Shown here in pieces: positions 1-7,806 of a stretch of 14,949 nt of DNA. Numbering within the stretch: the first letter of the stretch is position 1; every line of letters starts with the position of its first letter. The DNA is from Thermoanaerobaculia bacterium (GTDB lineage: Bacteria; Acidobacteriota; Thermoanaerobaculia; Gp7-AA8), in assembly GCA_023700825.1 (NCBI GenBank), contig JAMPYE010000042.1, positions 1 through 14,949 on the forward strand, written 5' to 3'. The translations under genes and the position numbers were made by a program. The notes beneath the pieces were generated by a model. The model was not told the origin of the DNA and did no database searches. It was given only the letters and a program-made list of their open reading frames with translations.

Positions 1-3000
1 CTCCATCTTCCCCGCCTCGATCTTCGACAGGTCGAGGATGTCGTTGATGATGTTCAGCAGATGCTGCCCCGAGGTCTGGATCAGGTTGAGAAAGTTGAAG
101 TGTTTCTCGGAAATCTCCCCTTTGAGCCGCTCCGAGAGGATCTCGGAGAACCCGATGATCGAGTTCAGCGGCGTGCGGAGCTCGTGGCTCATGTTGGCAA
201 GAAAGGCGCTCTTGGCCTGGTTCGCCTGCTCCGCCTCGAGACGCTTGATCGCGAGCTCCCGGAGCATGCGCGCCTTCGAAATCGCCGACACCGCGTGCTC
301 CCGGTAGCGGATCAGCTTCTTGAGGTCGGAGGAACTGAAGGCCTCGGGATCGGTGAAGTTGTCGAAGATGAGAAACCCCTCGAGCATGCCGCCGAGCGCG
401 ACTTCCATGACGAGCATCGATCGCGGCACCGGAATGTGTCGCGTCTTGTCGCGCCCGGGAAGGTCTTCGAAATTGCGCGTGAGATAGACCCCCTCGTCGA
501 GCATCTCCGCGCCTTCGCAATAGCGGCGCACGGCTTCTTCGAGAGAGAAGGTGAGGCCGTCGAAGAGAGCCGGATCGTAACCGGACGACGCCGCGACGCG
601 GCAGGCGCCCGACTGCGAATCGAAGACGAGGAACGCGCCTTTCTCGGCCTGGGGAAAAAGGACGAGCCCCTGCTCGAGGAGCAGGCTCAGCACCGCGTCG
701 AACTCCACCTCTCGATTGATAACGCGGACGATCCGTTCGAACGTCTCGAGCTCGCGCGCCTGGGCCGAGATCTCGTGCGTTCGCTGGTCGACGACCTCGG
801 CGAGCTGCCTGTTCTTCAGCCTCAGTTGAATCGTCCGGAAGCGGTTGAGCCCGAAGATGGCCGAGCCGAGGACGACGAGGTACGCGAGCACCGCCCACCA
901 ACGGAACCAGACCGCCGGCGAGACGGAGAAAGAATGCCTGAGCGGCTCGCTGGTCCAGCGTCCCGCATTGTTCGACGCGATGACTTCGAGGGTGTAGCGC
1001 CGGTCGAAGAGGAATGCAGGCAGATTCGTGTAGCGGAGCCGCGCCTCGCGCACGGGAGCCGAAAACGCCGCCTCGAACGGCACCAGGCGCGTGCGGAACA
1101 CGACCCTCTGCTCGTCGGCGAAACTGAGCGCGGCAACTTCCGCCTCGAGAGAGTTCCCCGAGAACGCCGCCTCCGCGTACTCGAAGCGACGGAGCTTCAA
1201 CGGCGGCGGCATCGTGTTCTCACGGATGAGCTCGGGTCGAACGAGCGCGAGTCCCTTCGGTGTCGCGAAGTAGACCACTCCGCTTCGCCCTACGCTCAAC
1301 GGCGTGGAGGCCCAGGCTTCGTCGTCGATGAGCCCGTCGAGCTTCGAGACGCGGCGCACCACCCGCAGCTGCCGCGGGTCGATCTCGGCGAGCCCCGCGT
1401 TCTGGCTCACCCAGAGCGTGCCGGTCGAAGGGGCGCGCGCGAAGCTGACGATCACGTCGCCGCCGAGCCCGTTCGACGCGTCGAAACGAGCCGCGGGGCG
1501 AGGCGGCTCGCCCTCGAGCACGAAGAGCCCGCGCGGAGTCCCCGCCCAGAGCCTGCCATCGATCCAGGAGAGGCTCTTTACGTTGTTGCTCGGTGCGCCG
1601 GACGAGACGCTCCACACCGGAGCGAACACCGGAACCACCGGCCAGTGGACGATCTCGCTCGTGGAGCGCCGCTCGAGCGACCGGAGGCTCTCGAACGTGA
1701 AGGGCTCGATGCTTCGAAGCAGGCCGGCATCGATCGTGCCGACCCAGAGGTGCGTGCCGTCATACGCCACGCTGGTCGTCCCGGACGTGGGAATGCCTGC
1801 CGGATCGCGGAAGACATGCCACTCGGCGCCATCCCAGGCGACCAGCGAACCGGTTCCGGCGAGGAACACGATCTCTCTGGTCGCCTCTCGCGCACTTCTG
1901 ACGGACAGGACCGTGCACGAGTACACAGGCCCGCCGGTCAGCGCACCTGCGATCGTCATCGTGCGTCCGAGCACCGTCACGTCGCGCGCAGGCGGAAACA
2001 CGGCTCCGTCGGGAGCGAGCCCGGGCGGTGAGACGATCGAGGCGCCGTCGGCGGTACCGATCCACATCCTCCCGCGCGAATCCTCGGTGGCCGAATACAC
2101 CGAGTTGTTCCGAAGCCCGTCGAGTATCCGGAGCTTCGAGCGGCTCCCGTCGCTTCCGATCACCCCGAGGCCGTTTCCCGTGCCGACCCAGAGCGCGTCG
2201 AGATAGACGTGGCTCTCAGTGGCGGAAAACGCCGCGACGTCGGGAATCATCGGCTCCTCGCGGTCGCGCGAGTAACCGGTGTAGCGCAGGAACGCCGCGT
2301 AGTCTCGCCGCAGGCGCGACAACCCGCCGTTCTGCCCGAACCAGAGGTTCTTCTCCCGATCCTCGAGAATCGTCCAGAAGCTGTCGCCGAAAAGCCCGTC
2401 CTTGCGATTGAGAACCCGAGGCGGCGAGGACCCGTCGAGCGGCAGGCGCAGCAGTCCACTCCCGAGCGAAGCCACCCACAGGACGCGATCCTCAGTCACA
2501 TGGATCGAGAAGACCCTTGCAGCGAGCGGCGAGCTCAAAACCTCGAAGGGTCCGCCACCGAGACGCCAGATCTCGCCGCGGTCGCCTCCGCCCCAGAGAG
2601 TCCCCTCGAAATCCTCGTACAGGACGTTCGTTTCCACGTTCGGAAACCCCCCCGGCGACGACGCGATCCACTCGGATGCCGTCGTTCCTTCACGGAACAC
2701 CGCGAGCGTCCCGCGACCGAGCGCGGCCCAGACCGAGCCGTCGGCGCGCTCGATGAGCGCGTTGACGCGGAGGTTCGAGCCGATTCCGGGAGGCGCCGTC
2801 TGGATCCTCTCGGCAGCGACGATGCCCTTCGCGTCGAACGTGTAACGGAGGATTCCGTCGCCGGGAGTGCCGATCCAGACGCGGTTCTTCGCGTCGGCGA
2901 GGATCACGTTCGCCTTCATCCGAACCTGCGGGAGCGCGACCTGTCCCAGCACGGAGTTGAAACGAATCCGCCGTCCCGGCTCATACGCGGCGAGCGGCTC

Positions 3001-3351
3001 CTCGCTTGCAACGACTCCGGTTTCGCTCCCGACCCAAAGCCGCCCGGCACGGTCCTCGACGATGGTGCGAACCGTGAGGTCGACCAGCCCGTCCTGCGTC
3101 CCGTAGGAGGTCAGCCTCTGTCCGTCGTAGCGCGCGATGCCGCTGGAGTAGAAGCCGATCCAGATGTAGCCGAACGAATCCTGCACCAATCTTTGTACGC
3201 TCGCGGACGGGAGCGGCGTCCGGGAGTCGTCGGGTGAAAGGTGAACGAACGGGAACTCCTGCGCTGCGGCGGCGAGCCGGAGGAGCGAGCCCGCCAGGGC
3301 AGACAACCAGAGTGCCGCGCGGCGCGAGCGCGCGGTCGACTTCGTCGACAT
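1..3351 (-). CDS. Beta-propeller (Reg_prop/Y_Y_Y) sensor histidine kinase, C-terminus cut by window edge
   Basis: This is a membrane sensor kinase that likely detects an extracytoplasmic ligand and autophosphorylates on histidine. The frame is open from ATG 3351 to base 1 (1117 residues). Residues 1-30 look like a signal peptide ending LAAAA|QE. Residues about 40-700 hold a dozen or so Reg_prop blades, such as DSFGYIWIGFYSSG, EDRAGRLWVGSETG and EDSRGRMWIGTADG. A Y_Y_Y module follows (RRYTLEVIASNNAG near 784). Next come one membrane helix (about 818-837), a short coiled coil, a GAF-like domain (about 871-1030) and a HisKA domain with MSHELRTPLN, the phospho-accepting His being 1056. The layout resembles the hybrid two-component systems of Bacteroidetes, with an added GAF. 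The HATPase and any receiver or DNA-binding domain lie outside the window. The gene is monocistronic at its 5' end and has no Shine-Dalgarno. A TATAGT hexamer ends 8 bases before the ATG. The family call is firm; the ligand is unknown. Confidence 0.95.
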   Translation of the reverse strand, partial: MSTKSTARSRRAALWLSALAGSLLRLAAAAQEFPFVHLSPDDSRTPLPSASVQRLVQDSFGYIWIGFYSSGIARYDGQRLTSYGTQDGLVDLTVRTIVEDRAGRLWVGSETGVVASEEPLAAYEPGRRIRFNSVLGQVALPQVRMKANVILADAKNRVWIGTPGDGILRYTFDAKGIVAAERIQTAPPGIGSNLRVNALIERADGSVWAALGRGTLAVFREGTTASEWIASSPGGFPNVETNVLYEDFEGTLWGGGDRGEIWRLGGGPFEVLSSPLAARVFSIHVTEDRVLWVASLGSGLLRLPLDGSSPPRVLNRKDGLFGDSFWTILEDREKNLWFGQNGGLSRLRRDYAAFLRYTGYSRDREEPMIPDVAAFSATESHVYLDALWVGTGNGLGVIGSDGSRSKLRILDGLRNNSVYSATEDSRGRMWIGTADGASIVSPPGLAPDGAVFPPARDVTVLGRTMTIAGALTGGPVYSCTVLSVRSAREATREIVFLAGTGSLVAWDGAEWHVFRDPAGIPTSGTTSVAYDGTHLWVGTIDAGLLRSIEPFTFESLRSLERRSTSEIVHWPVVPVFAPVWSVSSGAPSNNVKSLSWIDGRLWAGTPRGLFVLEGEPPRPAARFDASNGLGGDVIVSFARAPSTGTLWVSQNAGLAEIDPRQLRVVRRVSKLDGLIDDEAWASTPLSVGRSGVVYFATPKGLALVRPELIRENTMPPPLKLRRFEYAEAAFSGNSLEAEVAALSFADEQRVVFRTRLVPFEAAFSAPVREARLRYTNLPAFLFDRRYTLEVIASNNAGRWTSEPLRHSFSVSPAVWFRWWAVLAYLVVLGSAIFGLNRFRTIQLRLKNRQLAEVVDQRTHEISAQARELETFERIVRVINREVEFDAVLSLLLEQGLVLFPQAEKGAFLVFDSQSGACRVAASSGYDPALFDGLTFSLEEAVRRYCEGAEMLDEGVYLTRNFEDLPGRDKTRHIPVPRSMLVMEVALGGMLEGFLIFDNFTDPEAFSSSDLKKLIRYREHAVSAISKARMLRELAIKRLEAEQANQAKSAFLANMSHELRTPLNSIIGFSEILSERLKGEISEKHFNFLNLIQTSGQHLLNIINDILDLSKIEAGKME

Positions 3352-3359
3352 GCCATCAA

Positions 3360-3365
3360 CTATAG
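3360..3365 (-). promoter_or_regulatory. -10 box TATAGT of the sensor kinase gene
   Basis: TATAGT read on the minus strand is followed by seven bases (TGATGGC) and then the ATG at 3351. With the usual distance from -10 box to start site, transcription would begin within about 2 bases of the start codon, giving a leaderless or nearly leaderless mRNA. No clear -35 box is seen. The rest of the 168-base gap (3352-3519) shows no gene and no strong hairpin. Confidence 0.5.
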
Positions 3366-3519
3366 ATGCACGGCCCAAGGGCATCAACCGACTGCTCGCG
3401 CGCTGATCGATCGACTGCGCCCTGCGACGGAGAGCTCGCACGAGTCACGCCGGTCTGGCAGAGACCTGCAAGACCAGCAGCTCGAGACGGACGGGCGCTC
3501 GCGCTGCCCGATCAACTTC

Positions 3520-3879
3520 TCACTGCTTCGCGAGCCACTCTTTCGCCTCGTCGAGTCGCTCGAACCCCTTGAGGCTCCGTCCCGTGACGCGGTTCAGAAA
3601 ATTGAAGATCACACGCTTGAGGTCGTTGAGCCCGACGACCGCACCCGCGCGAACGAACGGCTTGTTGTGCGCCACGTACGCCTTGAGAGCGTCGGCGACT
3701 TCGCGGTTGTACGTCGACCCTTCGACGTCGGTCAGCGTCAGGAGCGACGCGGGCGCCTGCGTCGCGATCAGCGCCTGCGCCTCTCGGATCGCTTCGAGCA
3801 GGCCCGCGGGCGACTTCTGCGCCAGGTCGATGAAGAGAATCTGCGTCCCCTTGTGGGTGATGAACCGCGCGGGCGTCAT
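3520..3879 (-). CDS. SpoIIAA-like / STAS-SEC14-type small protein
   Basis: A 119-residue soluble protein. The pattern of an N-terminal beta hairpin (RFITHKGTQILFIDLAQ), a central LLTLTDVEGSTYN strand, and the conserved run HNKPFVRAGAVVGL followed by a C-terminal FERLDEAKEWLAKQ helix resembles the SpoIIAA-like (STAS/SEC14) family. Those small proteins have a lipid-binding or anti-sigma-antagonist-like fold and mostly unknown roles. The ATG at 3879-3877 overlaps the TGA (3878-3876) of the upstream EVE gene as ATGA, so the two are probably translationally coupled. The frame stays open further upstream to 4377, but that part is the shadow of the EVE gene, and the coupled ATG is the sensible start. 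The assignment comes from sequence feel only; the function is unknown. Confidence 0.75.
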   Translation of the reverse strand: MTPARFITHKGTQILFIDLAQKSPAGLLEAIREAQALIATQAPASLLTLTDVEGSTYNREVADALKAYVAHNKPFVRAGAVVGLNDLKRVIFNFLNRVTGRSLKGFERLDEAKEWLAKQ

Positions 3880-4373
3880 TTCTTCGCCCTCGCGGCACCG
3901 GCGCGCCTGGTGCCCCGCCCGAGCTTCGCGACGATCTCGTACTCCGCCTTCGTCACCGGTTGAACCGAGAGCCGGCTGCCCTTCTGTGCGACCAACATCG
4001 ACTCGAGCCCCGCCGTCGCCTTGAGCGTGGAGAGCGGAATGACCTCGTCGAACTTCCCGGCGAAACGGATATCGACCATGTACCAGGTCGGGTTCGCCGG
4101 ATCGCTCCCGGCGTCGAAGTACTTGTGTTTCGGATCGAACGCGAACGTGTCGGGATAGCCCGCTCGCGCAATCTCCGCGAGGCCGGTGACGCCGGAAGGC
4201 TCGGCGTTCGACGCGTAGAAAAGCACGCCGTCTCCCACGCTCATGTCGTCCCGCAGGAAGTTCCGCGCCTGATAATTGCGCACTCCCTCCCAGGAGGCGA
4301 CGCCGTCCCGCTCGAGGTCGTCGATCGTGTAAGCCTCGGGCTCGCATTTCAGAAGCCAGTACCGTTTCGCCAT
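3876..4373 (-). CDS. EVE domain-containing protein (THYN1-like)
   Basis: A 165-residue protein that is nearly all EVE domain, a PUA-like fold whose members bind modified bases in DNA or RNA. Family hallmarks are YWLLKCEPEAYTIDDL at the N-terminus, WEGVRNYQARNFLRDDM near residue 28, VGDGVLFYASNAEPSGVTGLAEI, and YPDTFAFDPKHKYFDAGSD followed by WYMVDIRF. The tail (RRAGAARAKK) is basic and could be disordered. The start is ATG 4373 with a GGGAGAG ribosome site just upstream, only 13 bases after the DUF4442 stop, and the stop overlaps the next gene by four bases. It is the middle gene of a three-gene operon. EVE proteins often stand alone as housekeeping genes and also occur in modification-dependent restriction. 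No nuclease or methylase is nearby, so a housekeeping role is more likely. Confidence 0.93.
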   Translation of the reverse strand: MAKRYWLLKCEPEAYTIDDLERDGVASWEGVRNYQARNFLRDDMSVGDGVLFYASNAEPSGVTGLAEIARAGYPDTFAFDPKHKYFDAGSDPANPTWYMVDIRFAGKFDEVIPLSTLKATAGLESMLVAQKGSRLSVQPVTKAEYEIVAKLGRGTRRAGAARAKK

Positions 4374-4386
4374 CCACTCTCCCGGG

Positions 4387-4857
4387 TCATGCGTCGCGTC
4401 GTTTCAGCGACAGTGTCAATTCGAAATTCGCGACCGGCTCGTCCCCGAACTCCGTCGGAACGGTCGCCGTGACGCGGACGGCCATGTTCTCTCTCTCGCC
4501 CGACCCTCGCGCTTTCCGCACCAGCTCGGAGATCCCCTCTCCGTCCTCGCACGTGAACAACACGTCCCCTTCCGCACGCTTGAGAAACTCGGCACGGAAG
4601 TCCTTGAAGATCAACGATACGCCCCCTCCCCCGGCACGAATCTGCCTCATCGCGAGAAACCCTCCCGCGACATCGGCGCCGATGCAGAGCACGCCGAAGT
4701 AGATCGAACGGAGATGGTTGCGGTTGCGCCGCCGAAACGGGATGCGGATCACGCAGCGGGAGTCACCGGCTTCGACGACCGAAGCGCCGGTGAGCCAGAT
4801 CATGGGAACCTTGGCGAAGGCCCATGCCTTGAGGAACAGCGTTTCTCGGAATGCCAT
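4387..4857 (-). CDS. DUF4442 hot-dog fold protein (putative thioesterase)
   Basis: A 156-residue protein with the DUF4442 pattern. It has an N-terminal hydrophobic stretch (FAKVPMIWLTGASVVEAG) and an IRIPFRRRNRNHLRSIYFGVLCIGADVAGGFLAM core in which NHLRSIYFG and the following alpha helix match the hot-dog acyl-CoA thioesterase/PaaI-like region. It also has an SLIFKDFRAEFLKRAEGDVLF strand pair and a C-terminal VRVTATVPTEFGDEPVANFELTLSLK strand region. The family is predicted to act on thioesters, but no substrate is known. It is the first gene of the DUF4442-EVE-SpoIIAA-like operon. A TACAAT -10 box about 30 bases upstream gives a leader of roughly 22 bases with only a weak AGGGT ribosome site. 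The family call is fairly firm; the enzymatic activity is inferred. Confidence 0.88.
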   Translation of the reverse strand: MAFRETLFLKAWAFAKVPMIWLTGASVVEAGDSRCVIRIPFRRRNRNHLRSIYFGVLCIGADVAGGFLAMRQIRAGGGGVSLIFKDFRAEFLKRAEGDVLFTCEDGEGISELVRKARGSGERENMAVRVTATVPTEFGDEPVANFELTLSLKRRDA

Positions 4858-4885
4858 GGGGTCGACCCTGCGATCGCGGGGGAAG

Positions 4886-4891
4886 ATTGTA
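4886..4891 (-). promoter_or_regulatory. -10 box TACAAT for the DUF4442-EVE operon
   Basis: TACAAT on the minus strand, in the context GGGATACAATCTT, lies 28 bases before the ATG at 4857. The predicted start of transcription is near 4879. No convincing -35 hexamer is visible. The same hexamer precedes the M20 and speD genes. Confidence 0.45.
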
Positions 4892-4953
4892 TCCCGCCAC
4901 CCGGTTCATGGAGCGACTGACAGCCCGCGAAATCGGGCGAGCGAGGTACGACC

Positions 4954-5640
4954 ATGAAAACCGGACGAAACGAGCCCTGCGCCTGCGGAAGCGGCAAAAA
5001 GACAAAAATCTGCTGCGGCAGGAACGACACCGGAATGGCGTCGAACGGCCGCCTCGGTCTGATCATCGGCGCGATCGTCATCGTGGCCGTCGTGGCCGTG
5101 ATCGGCTCGCTGCGGGAAGATTCAAAGCGCGATCCGTTCTCGCCGTTCGACGTCTCCACACCGGCTGCGGCTCCGGCGGATTCCGCCGCGACTTCGACGA
5201 GTGTCACCGATGCCCCTGCGGCGCGGCCCGGGCCTCAGCCTCCGGGACCGGCCCCGGCCGGAAAGCTCTGGTCGCCCGAGCACGGTCACTGGCACGACAA
5301 GATCGACACCGCGTCCAATGTGAAGATCGAGACGACGCAGATTCCGGCTGCCTCGGCAACGAACTCTGCGGCTGCTCCCGTCAGCATCCCGCAACCGAAT
5401 GTGCCCACCCCTCCCGGCAAGGTCTGGTCACCCGAGCACGGCCACTGGCACGACGCGGAAACGGGTGCCGCCCCGGCTGCGGAGATTCCGCCGGACATCG
5501 AGGCCCAGCTCAAGCCGCCCGGAGTCCCGGCTGCCCCCGCCGGAATGGTCTGGAGCGAAGAGCACAAGCACTGGCACAAGGCAGGAGCCGTCACCGCCAC
5601 AACGAGCACCGCCCCGGCGGGTACGACCAATCCGCAGTAG
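4954..5640 (+). CDS. SEC-C motif membrane protein with three WSPEHGHWH-type repeats
   Basis: A 228-residue protein of unknown role. Residues 5-23 form a SEC-C zinc-binding motif (NEPCACGSGKKTKICCG; C9, C11, C20, C21), the element found at the SecA C-terminus and in many unrelated proteins. A single membrane helix follows (about 33-52, GLIIGAIVIVAVVAVIG), then a long Pro/Ala/Thr-rich, probably disordered region. Set in that region are three near-copies of one short motif: PAGKLWSPEHGHWHD (101-115), PGKVWSPEHGHWHD (154-167) and AGMVWSEEHKHWHK (196-209). The spacing is about 42-53 residues. The EHxHWH core could bind metal. With the SEC-C end inside, the repeats would face the periplasm. The start is ATG 4954 with a GCGAGG ribosome site 8 bases upstream. 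It is followed by a terminator hairpin, so it is likely monocistronic. Confidence 0.9.
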   Translation: MKTGRNEPCACGSGKKTKICCGRNDTGMASNGRLGLIIGAIVIVAVVAVIGSLREDSKRDPFSPFDVSTPAAAPADSAATSTSVTDAPAARPGPQPPGPAPAGKLWSPEHGHWHDKIDTASNVKIETTQIPAASATNSAAAPVSIPQPNVPTPPGKVWSPEHGHWHDAETGAAPAAEIPPDIEAQLKPPGVPAAPAGMVWSEEHKHWHKAGAVTATTSTAPAGTTNPQ

Positions 5641-5669
5641 TTCGAATCAGCTCGACACGGAACTCACGG

Positions 5670-5695
5670 CGCCGCCCACAGGGCGGCGTCTCTGT
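5670..5695 (+). terminator. Hairpin terminator after the SEC-C gene
   Basis: CGCCGCCC-ACA-GGGCGGCG forms a perfect 8-bp stem with a three-base loop (5670-5688), followed by TCTCTGTCTG, a weakly T-rich run. It sits 30 bases past the stop at 5640. It lies between two convergent genes (SEC-C and SDR), so it may act in one or both directions. The poor T-run keeps confidence moderate. The rest of the 140-base gap holds nothing I recognise. Confidence 0.6.
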
Positions 5696-5780
5696 CTGCG
5701 CATCAACGCAACTCGCGCCAGGCGCCGATCCCGCGCAATCGCCTGCTCTCGCCCGGCGAGGGCTGTCCGGCATCCTGTCG

Positions 5781-6563
5781 CTACTTGCGGGCGCGATCGG
5801 CGTCGATCTTCCGCCGCGACCACGGGCGGACGAGCCGGTCGAAGACAAAGGCCGGAAGCAGGCGCAGCGTGCGCATCAGGAGAGACATCGGAAGCGGGAA
5901 CTCGATCACGCGCGAGCGGCTCTCGATCCCGTCGGCGATCCGCCGCGCGACATCGCGCGGCTGCATGAGGAACGGCATCCGGAAGCGATTCTTCTCCACG
6001 AGCGGCGTCGCGACGAACCCGGGATTCACGATGGTCATCGCGATGCCTTTCCCGGTGAGCTCGACACGGCTCGCTTCCATCCACGCCTGCATCGCGGCCT
6101 TGCTCGCGGAGTAGATGGAGCTTCCGGGCAGGCCGCGCAACCCGGCGAGAGACGCGATCGCCACGAACTGCCCGTCACCGCGCGCGAGCATCCCGGTCGA
6201 GACGGCCGCCCACAAGTGCAGCATGCCGTCGAAGTTCGTCCGCATCATCGCCGTCGCGTCGTCGAGTGAGAAGCGGTGCGCCGGTGTCGGATAACCGATT
6301 CCCGCGTTCGCGATCGCGAGGTCGATCGTGCCCCACTCCGCCTCCGCGCGCGCGACCGCGTCGCGCACCGCCCGAGCGTCCCGCACGTCGCACGCGATCG
6401 CCATCGCCTTCGATCCGCGCTCCCTGACTTCGCGCGCGACCGGCTCGAGCGCGTCGGCACGTCGGGAAAGCAGCGCGATCCGCTCCCACCCGCGTCTTGC
6501 CAGTTCGAGCGCGAGCGCCTCACCGATTCCACTGGACGCCCCCGTGATGACCACGTTTCTCAC
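5781..6563 (-). CDS. SDR-family oxidoreductase
   Basis: A 260-residue classical short-chain dehydrogenase/reductase using NAD(P)(H). The Rossmann motif TGASSGIG is at residues 7-14, a conserved acidic site CDV at 58-60, NAG at 86-88, and the catalytic triad is S138, Y151 and K155 (YSASK). The N-terminal SRR after the second strand suggests NADP(H) preference. The C-terminal tail (about 215-260) is longer, hydrophobic and basic (LLMRTLRLLPAFVFDRLVRPWSRRK), which could tie the enzyme to the membrane. The start chosen is GTG 6563, because the next codons give the standard VVITGASSG strand. A TATAAT box ends 8 bases upstream and no ribosome site is seen, so the mRNA is probably leaderless. The frame is open further upstream, but that stretch does not look like SDR sequence. 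The substrate is unknown. Confidence 0.93.
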   Translation of the reverse strand: MRNVVITGASSGIGEALALELARRGWERIALLSRRADALEPVAREVRERGSKAMAIACDVRDARAVRDAVARAEAEWGTIDLAIANAGIGYPTPAHRFSLDDATAMMRTNFDGMLHLWAAVSTGMLARGDGQFVAIASLAGLRGLPGSSIYSASKAAMQAWMEASRVELTGKGIAMTIVNPGFVATPLVEKNRFRMPFLMQPRDVARRIADGIESRSRVIEFPLPMSLLMRTLRLLPAFVFDRLVRPWSRRKIDADRARK

Positions 6564-6570
6564 GCGGCGG

Positions 6571-6576
6571 ATTATA
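6571..6576 (-). promoter_or_regulatory. -10 box TATAAT of the SDR gene
   Basis: A perfect TATAAT on the minus strand (context CGCATATAATCCGCCGC) ends seven bases before the GTG start codon. The implied transcription start falls on or next to the G of GTG, which supports both the chosen start and leaderless translation. It lies in the 115-base gap between the SDR gene and the divergent GGDEF gene. Confidence 0.6.
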
Positions 6577-6678
6577 TGCGGTACGCGCGAAGGGCGCCGG
6601 AGGGCCGGCGCGCCGCGCGCAATCGTTCGAGAGCTTGCCGTGGACCCGACTCTATGCGACCCTCGCGCAAACACCGAG

Positions 6679-7743
6679 ATGATCGAACGCCGCGCAAGAC
6701 CGACCCGCGAAGGGGATCCGGACAACTACCGCCTCTTCGTGGTGATGAGGAACATGTGCTATCTCGGCGCGCCGTCCCACGCCGCGTTCGCGCCGCTCTT
6801 CGTCGCGCTCGGCGTTCCTCTGCTCGGCTACTTCAACATTTTCAGCGCCATCGCATGGGTCTTCGCGCTCTGGCTCACGAACAACGGTCGCTATCGCCTC
6901 GCGATCGACCTGCTGACGCTCGAGGTCATCGGCTTCTCCGCCATCGGCGTCTACTGCCTCGGCTGGGGCGCGGGCTTTCAGACCTACCTGATGCCGCTGA
7001 TCGCGTTCGTCATGGTGAACTACCGCCTCGGAAAACGGACGGTGCTGCTCCAGGGCATCACGCTGGTCGCGCTTTACACGGGGCTCTACCGCTACACCGT
7101 CGGCCGCGAGTTCACCGCCGTGTCGCCCCGCACGATGGAATGGCTCCACTACATGAACATCGCGATCGTCTTCTCGGCGATCTGCATCATCGCCTACTAC
7201 TTCCGCGAAGCGTCGCTCACGGCGGAGCGGAAGATGGAGAGGCTTGCGACCACCGACAACCTCACCGGCATCGCAAACCGGCTCAGCATGTGGTCGCACC
7301 TCGAGCGCGAATGGCTTCGCAGCGACGACACCGGACGCCCGACCACCGTGCTCATCGCAGACGTCGACCACTTCAAGGCGGTCAACGACGTGCACGGCCA
7401 CGACATCGGCGATGCCGCCCTCAAGCACGTCGCTGCGTGCCTGCAGAAGAGCGTCAGAGAGGGAGACCGCGTCGGGCGCTGGGGCGGTGAGGAGTTTCTC
7501 GCGGTCCTTCCCGAGACCGGTCTCGACGCGGGCAGGGTCGTCGGTGAGCGCGTGCGAGCGACGCTCGCCGCGGAGCGGTTCGTCGTCTCCGGCATCCAGT
7601 TCCCGATCACGATGACGATCGGCGTCGCCGAGCGCGGCGCCGGTGAGCCGCTCGACCGCTGCATCAAGCGGGCCGACCAGGCGCTCTACCTGGGGAAGCA
7701 GTCGGGGCGCGACCGCGTGCAACCCGCCGAATCGCCGGCCTGA
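6679..7743 (+). CDS. Membrane-anchored diguanylate cyclase (GGDEF)
   Basis: A 354-residue enzyme making cyclic di-GMP from two GTP. The N-terminal half (about 27-176) carries about six hydrophobic helices, for example FAPLFVALGVPLLGYF, LLTLEVIGFSAIGVY, YLMPLIAFVMV and MNIAIVFSAICIIAYYF, with no recognised sensor domain. The GGDEF domain starts at TTDNLTGIANR (191-201). It has the metal site IADVDHFK (D228), the signature GGEEF at 269-273, and an intact inhibitory I-site R260-EG-D263 exactly five residues before it, so it should be active and product-inhibited. I chose ATG 6679. An in-frame GTG at 6640 is an alternative, and neither has a clear ribosome site. It is divergent from the SDR gene, and the next gene follows after 63 bases. 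Confidence 0.93.
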   Translation: MIERRARPTREGDPDNYRLFVVMRNMCYLGAPSHAAFAPLFVALGVPLLGYFNIFSAIAWVFALWLTNNGRYRLAIDLLTLEVIGFSAIGVYCLGWGAGFQTYLMPLIAFVMVNYRLGKRTVLLQGITLVALYTGLYRYTVGREFTAVSPRTMEWLHYMNIAIVFSAICIIAYYFREASLTAERKMERLATTDNLTGIANRLSMWSHLEREWLRSDDTGRPTTVLIADVDHFKAVNDVHGHDIGDAALKHVAACLQKSVREGDRVGRWGGEEFLAVLPETGLDAGRVVGERVRATLAAERFVVSGIQFPITMTIGVAERGAGEPLDRCIKRADQALYLGKQSGRDRVQPAESPA

Positions 7744-7806
7744 CGCCACCATCCCGACCGCACGTCTTTCGTGGCACGGCGCGCGGCGCTCGTGCAAACT
7801 ACGCGG

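Noticed and set aside
61..2031. Open frame of 656 codons on the plus strand
   Set aside because: It is a shadow of the sensor kinase on the minus strand, which shows clear Reg_prop, GAF and HisKA motifs.
3876..4373. EVE gene as part of a modification-dependent restriction system
   Set aside because: No nuclease, McrBC-type GTPase or methylase is nearby, and the protein is a stand-alone EVE domain like housekeeping homologues.
3520..4377. A 285-residue version of the SpoIIAA-like protein starting at 4377
   Set aside because: The extra N-terminal part lies over the EVE gene in another frame and is compositionally odd. ATG 3879 overlaps the EVE stop and starts the recognisable domain.
4851..6269. 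Open frame of 472 codons across the SEC-C and SDR genes
   Set aside because: It is out of frame with SEC-C and antisense to SDR, and passes through a terminator hairpin.
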